NCBI RefSeq assembly: GCF_900103175.1
Contig: NZ_FNLF01000002.1
Coordinates: 2,370,136 to 2,434,135, forward strand
Length of the DNA stretch: 64,000 bases
Source of the DNA: Tsukamurella pulmonis
Lineage (GTDB): Bacteria > Actinomycetota > Actinomycetes > Mycobacteriales > Mycobacteriaceae
Direction of reading: 5' to 3'
The notes beneath the pieces are model-generated. The model had not been told where the DNA came from and searched no databases. It saw only the letters and a program-made list of their open reading frames with translations. Position numbers and translations under genes: made by a program. Of the stretch, positions 16,836 to 27,703 are shown one piece after another; positions within the stretch are counted from its first letter, which is position 1; every line of letters begins with the position of its first letter.

Positions 16836-16882
16836 GCAAGCCTTCATCCTTGCGAGCGCTTATGTCAAGCTTTTTCACTTGC
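16836..16882. repeat. Two further GCAAG-N8-CTTGC boxes (one imperfect)
   Basis: GCAAG-ccttcatc-CTTGC at 16836-16853 has the same core and spacing as the boxes at 8078 and 8107, and the ten bases CTAAAGCAAG are identical to 8102-8111. A second copy, TCAAG-ctttttca-CTTGC (16865-16882), has one mismatch and overlaps the end of the TVP38 gene. They lie between convergent stops, so they may be weak hairpins rather than operators; the exact spacing match is what makes them notable. Confidence 0.45.
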
Positions 16883-17551
16883 GGGCAGGCGCGCATCCAC
16901 GAGCAGGCCGGCGATGCCGACGGCCATGAGGGCGCCGCTGACCACGACGAGCCACGGCGAGGATTCGCCCGTGAGCGCATCCCCCAGGAGCACGACGGCG
17001 ATCGTGCCGGGGGCGAGACCGGCGACCGTCGCCGCGAGGTAGGGCCACAGGCACACCGGCGAGAGCGCCGACGCGTAGTTCACCAAGGAGAACGGTGCCA
17101 CGGCGATGAGCCGTAGCGAGCCGACGGCCAACCAGCCCCGCGCGCGCAGCCGGGCCGCGACCGGGACGTACGCGCGGTGCTCGCGGATCCGGGCGAGCAC
17201 CGCGGACGGATGCCGTTCGTCGACCGCGCGGACCGCGACGAACGCGATCACCGCCGCCGCGGTGGACGCCACCATGCACAGCAGGATGCCCATCGGCCCG
17301 AACAGCACCCCCGCGGACACGGTGAAGAAGGTGCGGGGGATGGGGAAGACCGTCACCACCGTGTGGGCGACGAGGAACAGCACGACGAACCAGGTCCCGG
17401 TCGACTCCGCCCAGCCGCGGACCGTCGCGATGCCCGGATGCGGCAGCATCAGTCCGGCGACGACGAGAGCGAGCACGACGACCCCGCCGATCGCCGCGCG
17501 CACGACGAGGGCGCGGTCGCCGGGGCGCAGCCGGGATTCGTTGTCGCTCAC
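16865..17551 (-). CDS. TVP38/TMEM64 family (VTT domain) membrane protein
   Basis: 228 residues from ATG 17551. Around five to six hydrophobic helices enclose the VTT (SNARE-associated) core: VFPIPRTFFTVSAGVLFGP near residues 67-87, then a GWLAVGSLRLIAVAPFSLVN segment near 140-160 that carries the conserved RL..P.. turn. DedA/TVP38 relatives are implicated in lipid scrambling and membrane homeostasis; the precise role here is unknown. The gene is divergent from mutA with a 124-base gap, the same neighbourhood as Rv1491c next to mutA in M. tuberculosis. Confidence 0.9.
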   Translation of the reverse strand: MSDNESRLRPGDRALVVRAAIGGVVVLALVVAGLMLPHPGIATVRGWAESTGTWFVVLFLVAHTVVTVFPIPRTFFTVSAGVLFGPMGILLCMVASTAAAVIAFVAVRAVDERHPSAVLARIREHRAYVPVAARLRARGWLAVGSLRLIAVAPFSLVNYASALSPVCLWPYLAATVAGLAPGTIAVVLLGDALTGESSPWLVVVSGALMAVGIAGLLVDARLPASEKA

Positions 17552-17675
17552 GTCGAGCCAAGATACGCGGTGCGCGCGCGGAGTGCCGTGACCCTACTGG
17601 GGCGTAGCAAGCGCAATCGGTTAACGTGGATTCTCATCGACCCGGCGTGTGCTGGGCCACAGGTGAGGAGGTCTC

Positions 17676-19469
17676 GTGGCGGACAACCCCTACGAAGCGT
17701 GGCGTGAGTCAGTCGGCGCCGTGCTCGCGAAGTCGCGCGGCGGAACGCCGCCGGAGGATCCGATCGCCGCATTGACCACCCCCACCGAGGACGACGGCGT
17801 GCAGATCGCGCCGCTGTACTCCCAGCGCGACGAGCTGCCCGAGGCCCCGCTGCCCGGCGCGTTCCCGTTCGTGCGCGGCGGCAACCCGACGCCCGACGTG
17901 CGCCTGGGCTGGAAGGTCGCCGAGCGCTTCGACGCGACGACCGACTCCGCCGACGTGCTCGGCGCGCTCGAGTCCGGCGCGAGCGCGCTGTGGCTCACCC
18001 GTCCCGATCCCGCGCCGCTGCTCGAGGGCGTCTACCCGGACATGGCGCCGATCCTGCTCACCGCGGGCGGTCGGGCCGCCGAAGCGGCCGCGCAGGTCCA
18101 CGCCGCACTCGACGAGGCCGCCGGTTCCGACGCCTACCGCGCCGACCTCGTCCGCGTCAGCCTCGGCGCAGCGCCGCTCACCTCGCAGGTCGTCGGCCGC
18201 GCCGACGTCTCCCTGGACGAGGCGAGCGAGCTCGCCCGTGCCGCCGATGCCCGCGCGGAGGACGTGCGCGCGATCGTCGTCGACGGTGCCGACCTGCACA
18301 ACGCGGGTGCCACCGCTGCGCAGGAGCTGGGCCTGGCCGCCGCCGCCGGGCTCGACCACGTGCGTACGCTCACCGCCGCGGGCCTGACCACCGCCGCCGC
18401 GCTGCGCCAGCTCACGATCCGCCTGGCCGCCACCGACGACCAGTTCCTCACCCTCGCCAAGATCCGCGCCTGGCGCACGGTCTGGGCCCGCGTCGCGCAG
18501 CACCTCGGCGCCCCGGAGGCGGGGAACGCCCCCGTGCACGCCGTGACCTCGCTGGCCGCGACCACGCAGCGCGACCCCTGGGTGAACCTGCTCCGCACCA
18601 CCATCGCCGCCTTCGGGGCGGGCCTCGGCGGCGCCGACTACGTCACCACTCTCGATTACGACGAGGCGCTGCCCGCCGGCGTCGAGGGGTACTCGCCCGG
18701 CTTCACCCGGCGCATCGCCCGCAACACCCAGCTCCTGCTGCTCGAGGAGTCCAACCTCGGACGCGTCGTCGACCCGGGAGCCGGCTCGTGGCACGTCGAG
18801 TCGCTCACCGACGACCTCGCCCGCGCCGCCTGGAGCGTGCTGCAGGACGTGGAGCGCGACGGCGGCTTCGCCCGCGGCGCCGCGGAGGAGAGCATCGCGA
18901 CGCGGCTCGGCGAGTCCGCCGACCGGCGCGACGCCGCCGTGGCCCGTCGCGCCCGCAAACTCACCGGCGTCAACGAGTTCCCGAACCTCGCCGAGCCGCC
19001 CGTGGCACCGTCGGCGGCGACGAACGGCCCCGTCGTCCGGTCCTACGCCGCGCCCTTCGAGGCCCTGCGCGCCCGGTCCGACGCGTTCCTGCGGGAGCAC
19101 GGTGTGCGGCCGCGGGTGCGGATGGTCACCATCGGCAGCGTCGCCCAGCACAACGGCCGGTCGACCTTCCTGACCAACCTGCTGGCCTCCGGCGGCATCG
19201 AGACCGTGCTCGACGCCGACGCGCAGGCCGCGGGCACCGCGACGCGCGACGGCTCGCCGGGCGCGCGGATCGCCGTGCTGGCCGGGTCGGACGCGGGCTA
19301 CGCCGAGGAGGGCGAGGCGCTGGCGCGCACCCTGCGCGACGAGGGGAACCTCGTGCTGCTCGCGGGCGCGCCCGGCACCGTCGACGACGGCCTGATCGAC
19401 ATCTACCTGCACGCGAAGATCGACGCGGCCGCCGCGCTCGACGATCTGCTGACCCGACTGGGGGCATGA
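17676..19469 (+). CDS. mutA: Methylmalonyl-CoA mutase small subunit
   Basis: 597 residues from GTG 17676 with a strong GAGGAGG site upstream. It has the TIM-barrel mutase fold ([20 protein letters not shown] start, [40 protein letters not shown]). The C-terminal cobalamin-type domain is degenerate: the DxHxxG base is replaced by SVAQHNGR near residue 485, so this subunit should not bind B12 itself. It is the structural partner of MutB in the heterodimer that interconverts methylmalonyl-CoA and succinyl-CoA in propionate, odd-chain and sterol catabolism. mutB follows after one base. Confidence 0.96.
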   Translation: MADNPYEAWRESVGAVLAKSRGGTPPEDPIAALTTPTEDDGVQIAPLYSQRDELPEAPLPGAFPFVRGGNPTPDVRLGWKVAERFDATTDSADVLGALESGASALWLTRPDPAPLLEGVYPDMAPILLTAGGRAAEAAAQVHAALDEAAGSDAYRADLVRVSLGAAPLTSQVVGRADVSLDEASELARAADARAEDVRAIVVDGADLHNAGATAAQELGLAAAAGLDHVRTLTAAGLTTAAALRQLTIRLAATDDQFLTLAKIRAWRTVWARVAQHLGAPEAGNAPVHAVTSLAATTQRDPWVNLLRTTIAAFGAGLGGADYVTTLDYDEALPAGVEGYSPGFTRRIARNTQLLLLEESNLGRVVDPGAGSWHVESLTDDLARAAWSVLQDVERDGGFARGAAEESIATRLGESADRRDAAVARRARKLTGVNEFPNLAEPPVAPSAATNGPVVRSYAAPFEALRARSDAFLREHGVRPRVRMVTIGSVAQHNGRSTFLTNLLASGGIETVLDADAQAAGTATRDGSPGARIAVLAGSDAGYAEEGEALARTLRDEGNLVLLAGAPGTVDDGLIDIYLHAKIDAAAALDDLLTRLGA

Positions 19470-19470
19470 G

Positions 19471-21695
<2,225 letters not shown>

Positions 21696-21699
<4 letters not shown>

Positions 21700-22682
21700 T
21701 CACCGTCGCCGAGCTCGCGGAAGGGGTCAGGGCCGACAAGCGCGCCGTGCTGGCGCGCGCCATCACGATGGTCGAGTCCCGCCGGCCCGACCACCAGGCA
21801 CTGGCACAGGAGCTGCTGCTGGAGGTGACCCCGCCACCGGATGCGCCGCTCGCGACCCGGGTGGGGATCACCGGCGTGCCCGGGGTGGGCAAGTCGACCA
21901 CGATCGAGGCGCTGGGCAACCACCTGATCTCGTTGGGGCACAAGGTCGCCGTGCTCGCGGTGGACCCGTCCTCCACGCGCACCGGCGGTTCGATCCTCGG
22001 TGACAAGACCAGGATGGGCACCCTCGCCGTGAACCCGCGCGCCTACATCCGGCCCTCGCCCACCTCCGGGACGCTCGGCGGCGTCGCGAAGGCCACTCGC
22101 GAAACGATCGTGCTCCTCGAGGCGGCGGGCTTCGACGTGGTGCTCGTCGAGACCGTCGGCGTGGGCCAGTCCGAGGTCACCGTCGCCAACATGGTGGACA
22201 CGTTCACCTTCCTCACCCTGGCGCGCACCGGCGATCAGCTGCAGGGCATCAAGAAGGGCGTGCTCGAGCTCGCCGACGTCGTGGCGGTCAACAAGGCCGA
22301 CGGGGACCACGTCGTGGAGGCCCGCGTCGCCGCGCGCGAGCTCTCCGGTGCGCTGCGCCTGATCCACCCGCGCGGTTCGCTGTGGCGGCCGCCCGTGCTC
22401 ACCCAGAGCGCCGTCGAGGGAACCGGCATCCCCGAGTTCTGGGAGGCGGTGCTGCGGCACCGCAGCACGCTGCAGGAGGCGGGGGAGTTCGACCGGCGCC
22501 GCCGGCAGCAGCAGGTCGACTGGACCTGGACGATGGTCCGGGACGCGGTGCTGTCCCGGGTCGAGCAGTCCGACGGCGTCCGTTCCGTCCGCGCCGAGGT
22601 GGAGGCCGGCGTGCAGGACGGATCGCTCACCCCCGCCCTCGCCGCGCAGCGGATCCTCGACGCGTTCGACGCGCCCTCCTGA
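21696..22682 (+). CDS. meaB: Methylmalonyl-CoA mutase-associated GTPase MeaB
   Basis: 328 residues from GTG 21696 (GTGA overlap with mutB). The SIMIBI-class G3E GTPase motifs are GVPGVGKST at residues 60-68, [19 protein letters not shown] (switch region), ETVGVGQSE (Walker B) and VNKAD (base recognition). C-terminal helices mediate dimerisation. MeaB protects and gates loading of adenosylcobalamin onto the mutase, which explains the tight coupling. Older annotations call this family ArgK; no arginine transport role is expected. It ends three bases before a convergent lipase gene. Confidence 0.97.
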
Positions 22683-22685
22683 CGA

Positions 22686-23675
22686 TCAGTTGGTGAGCTG
22701 CTCGATCATGCTCATGTCGTAGGCCCACGGCTGCGGTTCCGAACCGAAGTACGGTGCCACGGCCTCGCAAGCGACGGGCTTCGCGTTCGCCGGATCGAGC
22801 GCGTTGAGCACATGGTTCCACGCGCGCCGGCTGTAGGCGGTCGACAGGTGCTCGGACCAGTCCTTCAGGCATCCCTCCTGCAGCGTGATGTTGGTGACCT
22901 TCTGCCCCTTGAGGTACTGGCGCGGGTAGGGCGTCACGACCTGATCGTGAACGGTCACGATGGTGGTGTACGTGACTCCCGGGCGGGTGTCCCCGCCCGC
23001 GTAGACCTCCTTGGCCACCTCCGATCCGATCGCCTGCTGGCTGAGAGCGGGGGCCACCACGCCGAGGAGCTTCATCACGCCCGGACCGATCGGGCCCAGC
23101 GTGGGCTGCAGTAGCGCCACGGTCGACAGGGTCGTTCCGTGGTTGCTGGGCGAGATCCCGACGAACTTGTCCACGTACCGCGCGCCGCCGAGCACGTTCA
23201 CGTAGTAGGCGGGCATGATGCCGCCGCCCTGCGAGTGACCCACCAGATCCACTTTCCGCGCGCCGGTCTCGGCGAGCACGGCGCGCACCTTGTCCGCGAG
23301 CTTGCGGCCACCCTCGCGGACGTCGCCCAGCGCCTGCAACGGCGTTTCGGGGAGGTACGCGGGGTTGCCGTAGTTGAACGAGTAGACGCAGTACCCGGCG
23401 TTCTTGAGATACGGCGATCCCGCCTGATACGCGGTCGCCTGGTTTGCGAAGGTCGGATTGACCAGGACGACGGGGTTCGGGTGCGCCGCAGTGGGCTTGC
23501 ACGGAACGTTCGCGCCCGGCGGTGGGGTCTCGGGGAACAACGCCGGTCCGATCGCGGAGAGGGCGTCCCACCGGACGGGCAGCGGAGCCGCGAATGCGGC
23601 ACCTCCGCCCGGCACGGACAGCACCGCCGCCGAGAGCATCGCCAGGAGAGTCGCCAGGGCCTTCTTCGTCATCAC
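22686..23675 (-). CDS. Secreted lipase/esterase (lipase class 2 type)
   Basis: 329 residues from ATG 23675. A Sec signal peptide ends near residue 29 (AAFAAP). The mature enzyme is an alpha/beta hydrolase with nucleophile elbow VDLVGHSQGGGIM near residue 147 and a likely catalytic His in the KDWSEHLSTAYS segment, with an Asp in VTVHDQVVTPY. Cysteines at the start and near the end (CKPT, EGCLKDW, VACEAV) suggest disulfides. This is the EstA/EstB/LipA-class extracellular lipase pattern common in mycolata. It is transcribed alone, divergent from the flavodoxin gene with a 152-base gap that has only AT-rich promoter-like DNA. Confidence 0.9.
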   Translation of the reverse strand: MMTKKALATLLAMLSAAVLSVPGGGAAFAAPLPVRWDALSAIGPALFPETPPPGANVPCKPTAAHPNPVVLVNPTFANQATAYQAGSPYLKNAGYCVYSFNYGNPAYLPETPLQALGDVREGGRKLADKVRAVLAETGARKVDLVGHSQGGGIMPAYYVNVLGGARYVDKFVGISPSNHGTTLSTVALLQPTLGPIGPGVMKLLGVVAPALSQQAIGSEVAKEVYAGGDTRPGVTYTTIVTVHDQVVTPYPRQYLKGQKVTNITLQEGCLKDWSEHLSTAYSRRAWNHVLNALDPANAKPVACEAVAPYFGSEPQPWAYDMSMIEQLTN

Positions 23676-23827
23676 CGTTCACTTCCGTCGACAAATGATA
23701 TTGCGATTGCAACACTAGGTATCGATCGTTCGTCTCGCGCCGGATCGGGCGACGTGGCCTCCGCGTCCGACGGGCGGCGGGCCGCCGGCGCCGGGCGTGG
23801 CCCGCTCGCTCGTGTCACCATGAGGTC

Positions 23828-24295
23828 ATGTCGGCACTGGTGATCTGCGCGTCCAAGCATCACGGCAACACGCGGCGGGTGGCCGATCGGATCGGCGGGG
23901 TGCTGGGCGCGCCGGTGATGACGCCCGGTGAGGTCACGGTGGAGCAGATCGATGCCGCCGACCTGGTCGGATTCGGCTCAGGGGTGTACTGGATGGCCTT
24001 CGATCCCGACGTGATCCGGCTCGTGAGTGGCCTCAGCGCGAAACCCCGCGGTACCGCGTTCGTCTACGCGACCAGCGGCCTGCCCGAGACGCCGCTGCGG
24101 CGGTACACCCTCGACCTCGCCGATCGGCTCACCGAATGCGGCTTCCAGCTCGCGCCCGAGGCCTTCCTCTGTCGCGGGCTCGACACCATGGGTCCGCTGC
24201 GGTTGATCGGCGGCGTGAACAAGGGGCGTCCCGACGACACGGACCTCCTGCGCGCGGAGGCGTTCGCGCAGCGCCTGGCGGCGCAGTGCGCCTAA
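23828..24295 (+). CDS. Flavodoxin family protein
   Basis: 155 residues from ATG 23828. The FMN phosphate-binding loop is ICASKHHGNTRRVADRI at residues 6-22, close to the flavodoxin S/T-x-T-G-N-T pattern. GFGSGVYWMAF and VYATSGLP correspond to the isoalloxazine-contacting loops. The length is typical of a short-chain flavodoxin. It could supply electrons to flavin or B12 enzymes nearby, but no partner is indicated. A 58-base gap containing a CRP-type palindrome separates it from the ThDP enzyme gene. Confidence 0.88.
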   Translation: MSALVICASKHHGNTRRVADRIGGVLGAPVMTPGEVTVEQIDAADLVGFGSGVYWMAFDPDVIRLVSGLSAKPRGTAFVYATSGLPETPLRRYTLDLADRLTECGFQLAPEAFLCRGLDTMGPLRLIGGVNKGRPDDTDLLRAEAFAQRLAAQCA

Positions 24296-24319
24296 GCGGA
24301 CGGCGTTCGCCTGGTCGGT

Positions 24320-24335
24320 TGTGATCGACATCACA
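24320..24335. promoter_or_regulatory. CRP/GlxR-type palindrome TGTGA-N6-TCACA
   Basis: TGTGATCGACATCACA is a perfect match to the TGTGA-N6-TCACA arms recognised by CRP/GlxR-family regulators. It ends 18 bases before the GTG of the ThDP operon, a position that would overlap core promoter elements, so repression or class II-type activation are both possible. Confidence 0.7.
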
Positions 24336-24353
24336 CCGGCTTAGGGTGAATCC

Positions 24354-26000
24354 GTGTCCCCGGCCGTCGCGGATCGTATTGCAAATGCTTTGTATGCGTA
24401 TGGATTTCGCAACGCATACGGTATCCACGGGGCCAATCCCGAGGATCTGTTCGCGGCGCTGCTGCGGCGGCCGCCGCACCGTCGACTGACGGTGACGATC
24501 GCGAAACACGAGTTCGGGGCCGGCGCCATGGCCGACGGCGCCACCCGCATGACGGGCCGTCCCGCCTGCCTCATCGCGACCTCGGGTGGCGCGGCCATGA
24601 ACTGCGTCCCCGCGCTCGCCGAGTCGTACCAGTCGCGCGTGCCGATCCTGGCCCTGATCGGCAGCCCGCCCACCGGAGCCGAGGGCCGCGGCGCGTTCCA
24701 GGACATGTGCGCCGCGCCGCGCACCGTCGACCTGTTGGGCGTCCTGCGCGGGGTCACGGGGTTCTCGGCGAAGGTGTCGGGCCCGGACGACCTGCGCCCC
24801 GCGCTCGACGGTGCGCTCGACTGTCTCGAGCGCGGGTTGCCCGCGGCGCTGCTCCTGCCCAAGGACGTGCAGTGCGCCGAGTGCGTCGAGCCGCCGCCCC
24901 GGACGCCGGTCCGTCCGGTGGCCCCGGCCCCGTCGGACGAGGTGATCCGCCTGCTTCGCGCCGCGCGCCGGCCGTTGGTCCTCCTCGGAGAAGGTGCGTC
25001 GCGGGCACGGCTGGCCGGCCCGGTGTCCGAGCTCTCGGCTGCGACGGGCGCGGTGGTCGCCGCCGGACCCAACGGGCGCGACGCCGTACCGTCGCGCGGG
25101 GGCGTCGGGATCGCCGGGGTCATGGGGCATCCCGTGGTGCCGCGCGTCGCGGCCGAGGCCGACTTGATCGTGGCGCTGGGGACCGAGCTCGACCTCATGG
25201 ATCGCAGCGGGCTCGACGCGGCGATGGACGTCACGTGCACCGTCCACGCCGGGGCCGAGCCGCCGCTCCGCGCGGTCACCGTGCACGAGCCGGTGCGGGA
25301 TCTCGCCGCGTACACCCGGGCCCTCGCCGCGGCCGCCGGCCCCTGCCGGAGACGGCCGTGGACGCGGGCCGTGCCGGAGCCGATCGTGGTGCCTCGGAAC
25401 GGGTCCGGTGTGATGACCTGTGCGGACGGTGTGGACGCGCTGGCCGAGGTGATACCGCGCGGCGCCCTGGTCTTCGCGGACGCCGGGAACGCCGGAGCCG
25501 CGGCGGTGCACCGGCTTCCGCTGGGTACGGGGGAGCGGTTCCTCGTCGCGCTCGGGATGGGCGGCATGGGGCACGGGATCGCGGCCGGGATCGGCGCCGC
25601 GATCGCCACCCGGCGTCCCACGGTGATCCTCGCGGGCGACGGCGCGTTCTTCATGCACGGCATGGAGATCCACACCGCGATCGAGGCGCGAGCGCCGGTC
25701 CTGCTCGTGGTCCTCAACAACGACGCGCACGGCATGTGCGTCGCGCGCGAGGACAAGTTCTTCCCGGACCTGCCCGGTATCAATCGGTTCCGTCCCAGCC
25801 GGATCGCCGAGGGTCTCGCCGCCATGTTCCCGACGCTGCCCGTCCGCGCGGTCACCACGCCGGACGGTGCGCGGTCCGCGTGCGAGGACCTGCTGGCCGG
25901 ACTCGGGGGCGGACCGTCGTGCCTGGAGATCGGGACCGACCCGGCCGAGATCCCACCGTTCGCCGCACTGTTGCCCGACACCGCGAAGGAGCACCGATGA
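24354..26000 (+). CDS. Thiamine diphosphate-dependent enzyme (acetolactate synthase/decarboxylase fold)
   Basis: 548 residues from GTG 24354. All three ThDP-fold domains are present: PYR domain (1-165) with the cofactor-activating Glu53 in AKHEFGAGAMADGATR, a central domain (190-330), and a PP domain (355-530) with GDGAFFMHGMEIHTA at 428-442 and NN at 455-456, giving the GDG-N24-26-NN cofactor motif. Residues such as GMGGMGHGIAAGIG are typical. The central domain has no evident FAD site, so a carboligase or 2-oxoacid decarboxylase is more likely than a true acetolactate synthase. It overlaps the next gene by ATGA. Codons 8-24 are unusually AT-rich. Confidence 0.9.
   Translation: MSPAVADRIANALYAYGFRNAYGIHGANPEDLFAALLRRPPHRRLTVTIAKHEFGAGAMADGATRMTGRPACLIATSGGAAMNCVPALAESYQSRVPILALIGSPPTGAEGRGAFQDMCAAPRTVDLLGVLRGVTGFSAKVSGPDDLRPALDGALDCLERGLPAALLLPKDVQCAECVEPPPRTPVRPVAPAPSDEVIRLLRAARRPLVLLGEGASRARLAGPVSELSAATGAVVAAGPNGRDAVPSRGGVGIAGVMGHPVVPRVAAEADLIVALGTELDLMDRSGLDAAMDVTCTVHAGAEPPLRAVTVHEPVRDLAAYTRALAAAAGPCRRRPWTRAVPEPIVVPRNGSGVMTCADGVDALAEVIPRGALVFADAGNAGAAAVHRLPLGTGERFLVALGMGGMGHGIAAGIGAAIATRRPTVILAGDGAFFMHGMEIHTAIEARAPVLLVVLNNDAHGMCVAREDKFFPDLPGINRFRPSRIAEGLAAMFPTLPVRAVTTPDGARSACEDLLAGLGGGPSCLEIGTDPAEIPPFAALLPDTAKEHR
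24393..24418. promoter_or_regulatory. Inverted repeat TATGCGT-N12-ACGCATA inside the ThDP gene start
   Basis: The arms TATGCGT and ACGCATA are perfect complements 12 bases apart, at codons 14-22 of the ThDP gene. A shifted alternative CGTATG/CATACG overlaps it. The region uses A/T-ending codons unlike the remainder of the gene, as if the DNA or RNA structure were selected. It could be an operator downstream of the promoter or an RNA hairpin affecting translation. Confidence 0.4.
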
Positions 26001-26629
26001 TCCCGACGATCGACATCGAGGGAACGATCCGGATCGAGAGCCACCCCCGTCCGGTGGCACAGCCGATCCTCGTGGACCGCATGCGCTCGGTGTACCCGCA
26101 CCAGCAGATATACGGCGACTTCTGCCCCGTGCAGTCCTATGTCAACGCCCCGCCCGACGAGCTGTACGACTGGCTCTCCGACACCCGCTCGCTCGAGGAG
26201 TGGACGTACAGCCTGCGCGGCTTCCGCGAGACCGACGAGCCGGGCCTGTGGGTGGCCCGCGACATGCTGGGCTCCGAGACGGAGATCTACACGCGCACCG
26301 TCGCCCAGCCCGACGCGCGGACCGTCGACTACCACTGCGCCTGGGACCAGGGAAAGCACCTCTGGATGATCTACCTGATGCGGGTCGTCGACGCGCAGCT
26401 CGTGCTGAACCGCCCCGGCTCGGTGGTGCTGTGGGTCAACTGCCATCACCCGTTCTACGACGAGAACCCGTACCCCGAGACCGCCCCGCCCGACCGCCCG
26501 GTGTGGGTCGGCGACCTGTGGGACACCTTCGGCGCCGGCCACCAGATGGAGCTCGAGAATCTCAAGGCCATCGCCGAGCACCGGCACGCGCACGGCGAAC
26601 CCGTCCGGCCCGAATGGATGGACCGGTGA
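25997..26629 (+). CDS. SRPBCC-like (START/aromatase fold) protein
   Basis: 210 residues from ATG 25997. The centre contains FCPVQSYVNAPPDELYDWLSDTRSLEEWTY, which is the typical entry to a SRPBCC helix-grip fold (strand, V.APP..VW..L.D...). It is followed by alternating strands (EIYTRTVAQPDARTVDYHC) and an unusually His/Asp-rich region (VNCHHPFYDENPYP). A long C-terminal helix reads HQMELENLKAIAEHRHAH. SRPBCC proteins act as cyclases, aromatases or lipid carriers. It is coupled at both ends to the ThDP and KAS III genes, so a role in processing their product is likely. The fold call is by pattern only. Confidence 0.7.
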   Translation: MIPTIDIEGTIRIESHPRPVAQPILVDRMRSVYPHQQIYGDFCPVQSYVNAPPDELYDWLSDTRSLEEWTYSLRGFRETDEPGLWVARDMLGSETEIYTRTVAQPDARTVDYHCAWDQGKHLWMIYLMRVVDAQLVLNRPGSVVLWVNCHHPFYDENPYPETAPPDRPVWVGDLWDTFGAGHQMELENLKAIAEHRHAHGEPVRPEWMDR

Positions 26630-27636
26630 ACCCGCGGATCGTCGGGCTCGCGTCGTACCTGCCCGAGAACCGCGTCTCCGCCGACTACTTCCGCGAGTAC
26701 GCCGACGCCGACAGCCGCACGCTCACCTCGAACCCGATGTTCGCTCCGCCCGCGTACCGGCACCACGCGGCGGCGGGGGAGTCGAACGTCGACCTGATGT
26801 GCGCGGCGATCGACCGGCTGCGGGAGCAGGTGGGCGAGGAGGCCCTGCAGGCCGACGTCGTGCTCAGCCACTCCCAGCTGCCCGACCTGCCCGTCGTCGG
26901 CTGCGGCGGCGACGTCGCGCGGCGGCTCGGCACGCGGCCGTCGCTGGTACTGGACTTGCACAACGGAGGCTGCGCGGCCTTCCTCCTCATGCTGCAGCTC
27001 GCGCGCACCGTGTTCACCGCCGGCACCGCCCGCTCGGCGCTGCTGCTCACCGCCACCAACGCCGCCGGGAACGTCTTCACCCAGGACCGGGTGCGGAACC
27101 TGCCGCAGGCCGCCATCCCGGGCGACGGTGCCGCCGCGGCCCTCGTCGTCGCCGATCCGCAGGCCGGCGGGCTCGAGGTGCGCGAGGTGGCGTGCGCGCA
27201 GCACAGCGAGTACGCGGGCGACATGACCGCCGCGGTCGATCCGCCGCGCAAGTACTGGGAGGCCGGTGAGGGGCAACTCCACGTCGGCTTCACCGAGGCC
27301 AAGATCGCCAAGGTCCTCGCCCGCGGCAACCGGCTGGTCCCGGAGGTCGCGCTCGCCGCCGCGGCCGCCGGCGGGCTGACCGGCCCGCAGGTGGGGCACC
27401 TCGTCACCAACCAGCCCAACCGCACCTTCCTGCGGAACTGGCGCGAGGCGCTCGAGCTCCCGCCCGAGCGGCACCCGGACACCTTCGACGAGTGCGGCAA
27501 CCTGTTCGCCGTCGGTGTTCCGCACACCTTCGCCACGGCCCGTGCGGACGGCCGGATCGGGCCCGGGGAGGACGTGGTCCTCGCGGCGTTCGCCCACGCC
27601 GGGGACTTCGCCGCCTCGGCGCTCGTGCGGACCTGA
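26626..27636 (+). CDS. KAS III-like (thiolase fold) acyl-condensing or acyl-transfer enzyme
   Basis: 336 residues from GTG 26626 (GTGA overlap). The thiolase fold is clear from GLASYLPENRVS and DVVLSHSQLPDLP, with the active-site Cys116 in DLHNGGCAAFLLML, a second-half helix before GHLVTNQPNRTFLRNW, and Asn292 in DECGNLFAVG. Classical FabH has His-Gln-Ala-Asn where this protein has Asn262-Gln-Pro-Asn. The Cys-His-Asn triad is therefore Cys-Asn-Asn. This argues against ordinary malonyl-ACP decarboxylative condensation and for an acyltransferase or a different condensation. It belongs with the preceding two genes in one operon. Confidence 0.85.
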   Translation: MNPRIVGLASYLPENRVSADYFREYADADSRTLTSNPMFAPPAYRHHAAAGESNVDLMCAAIDRLREQVGEEALQADVVLSHSQLPDLPVVGCGGDVARRLGTRPSLVLDLHNGGCAAFLLMLQLARTVFTAGTARSALLLTATNAAGNVFTQDRVRNLPQAAIPGDGAAAALVVADPQAGGLEVREVACAQHSEYAGDMTAAVDPPRKYWEAGEGQLHVGFTEAKIAKVLARGNRLVPEVALAAAAAGGLTGPQVGHLVTNQPNRTFLRNWREALELPPERHPDTFDECGNLFAVGVPHTFATARADGRIGPGEDVVLAAFAHAGDFAASALVRT

Positions 27637-27703
27637 CGGGGGTCGCGGCCGGGAGGACGGACCCCGCGCAGGAGTGCGGAGCCGGCGCTCTAGTCTGTGA
27701 TCC

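Noticed and set aside
25867-26625. Upstream extension of the KAS III frame to 25867
   Set aside because: It is Arg/Pro-rich out-of-frame sequence overlapping two well-supported genes. The GTG at 26626 gives the family-length protein and a 4-base overlap.
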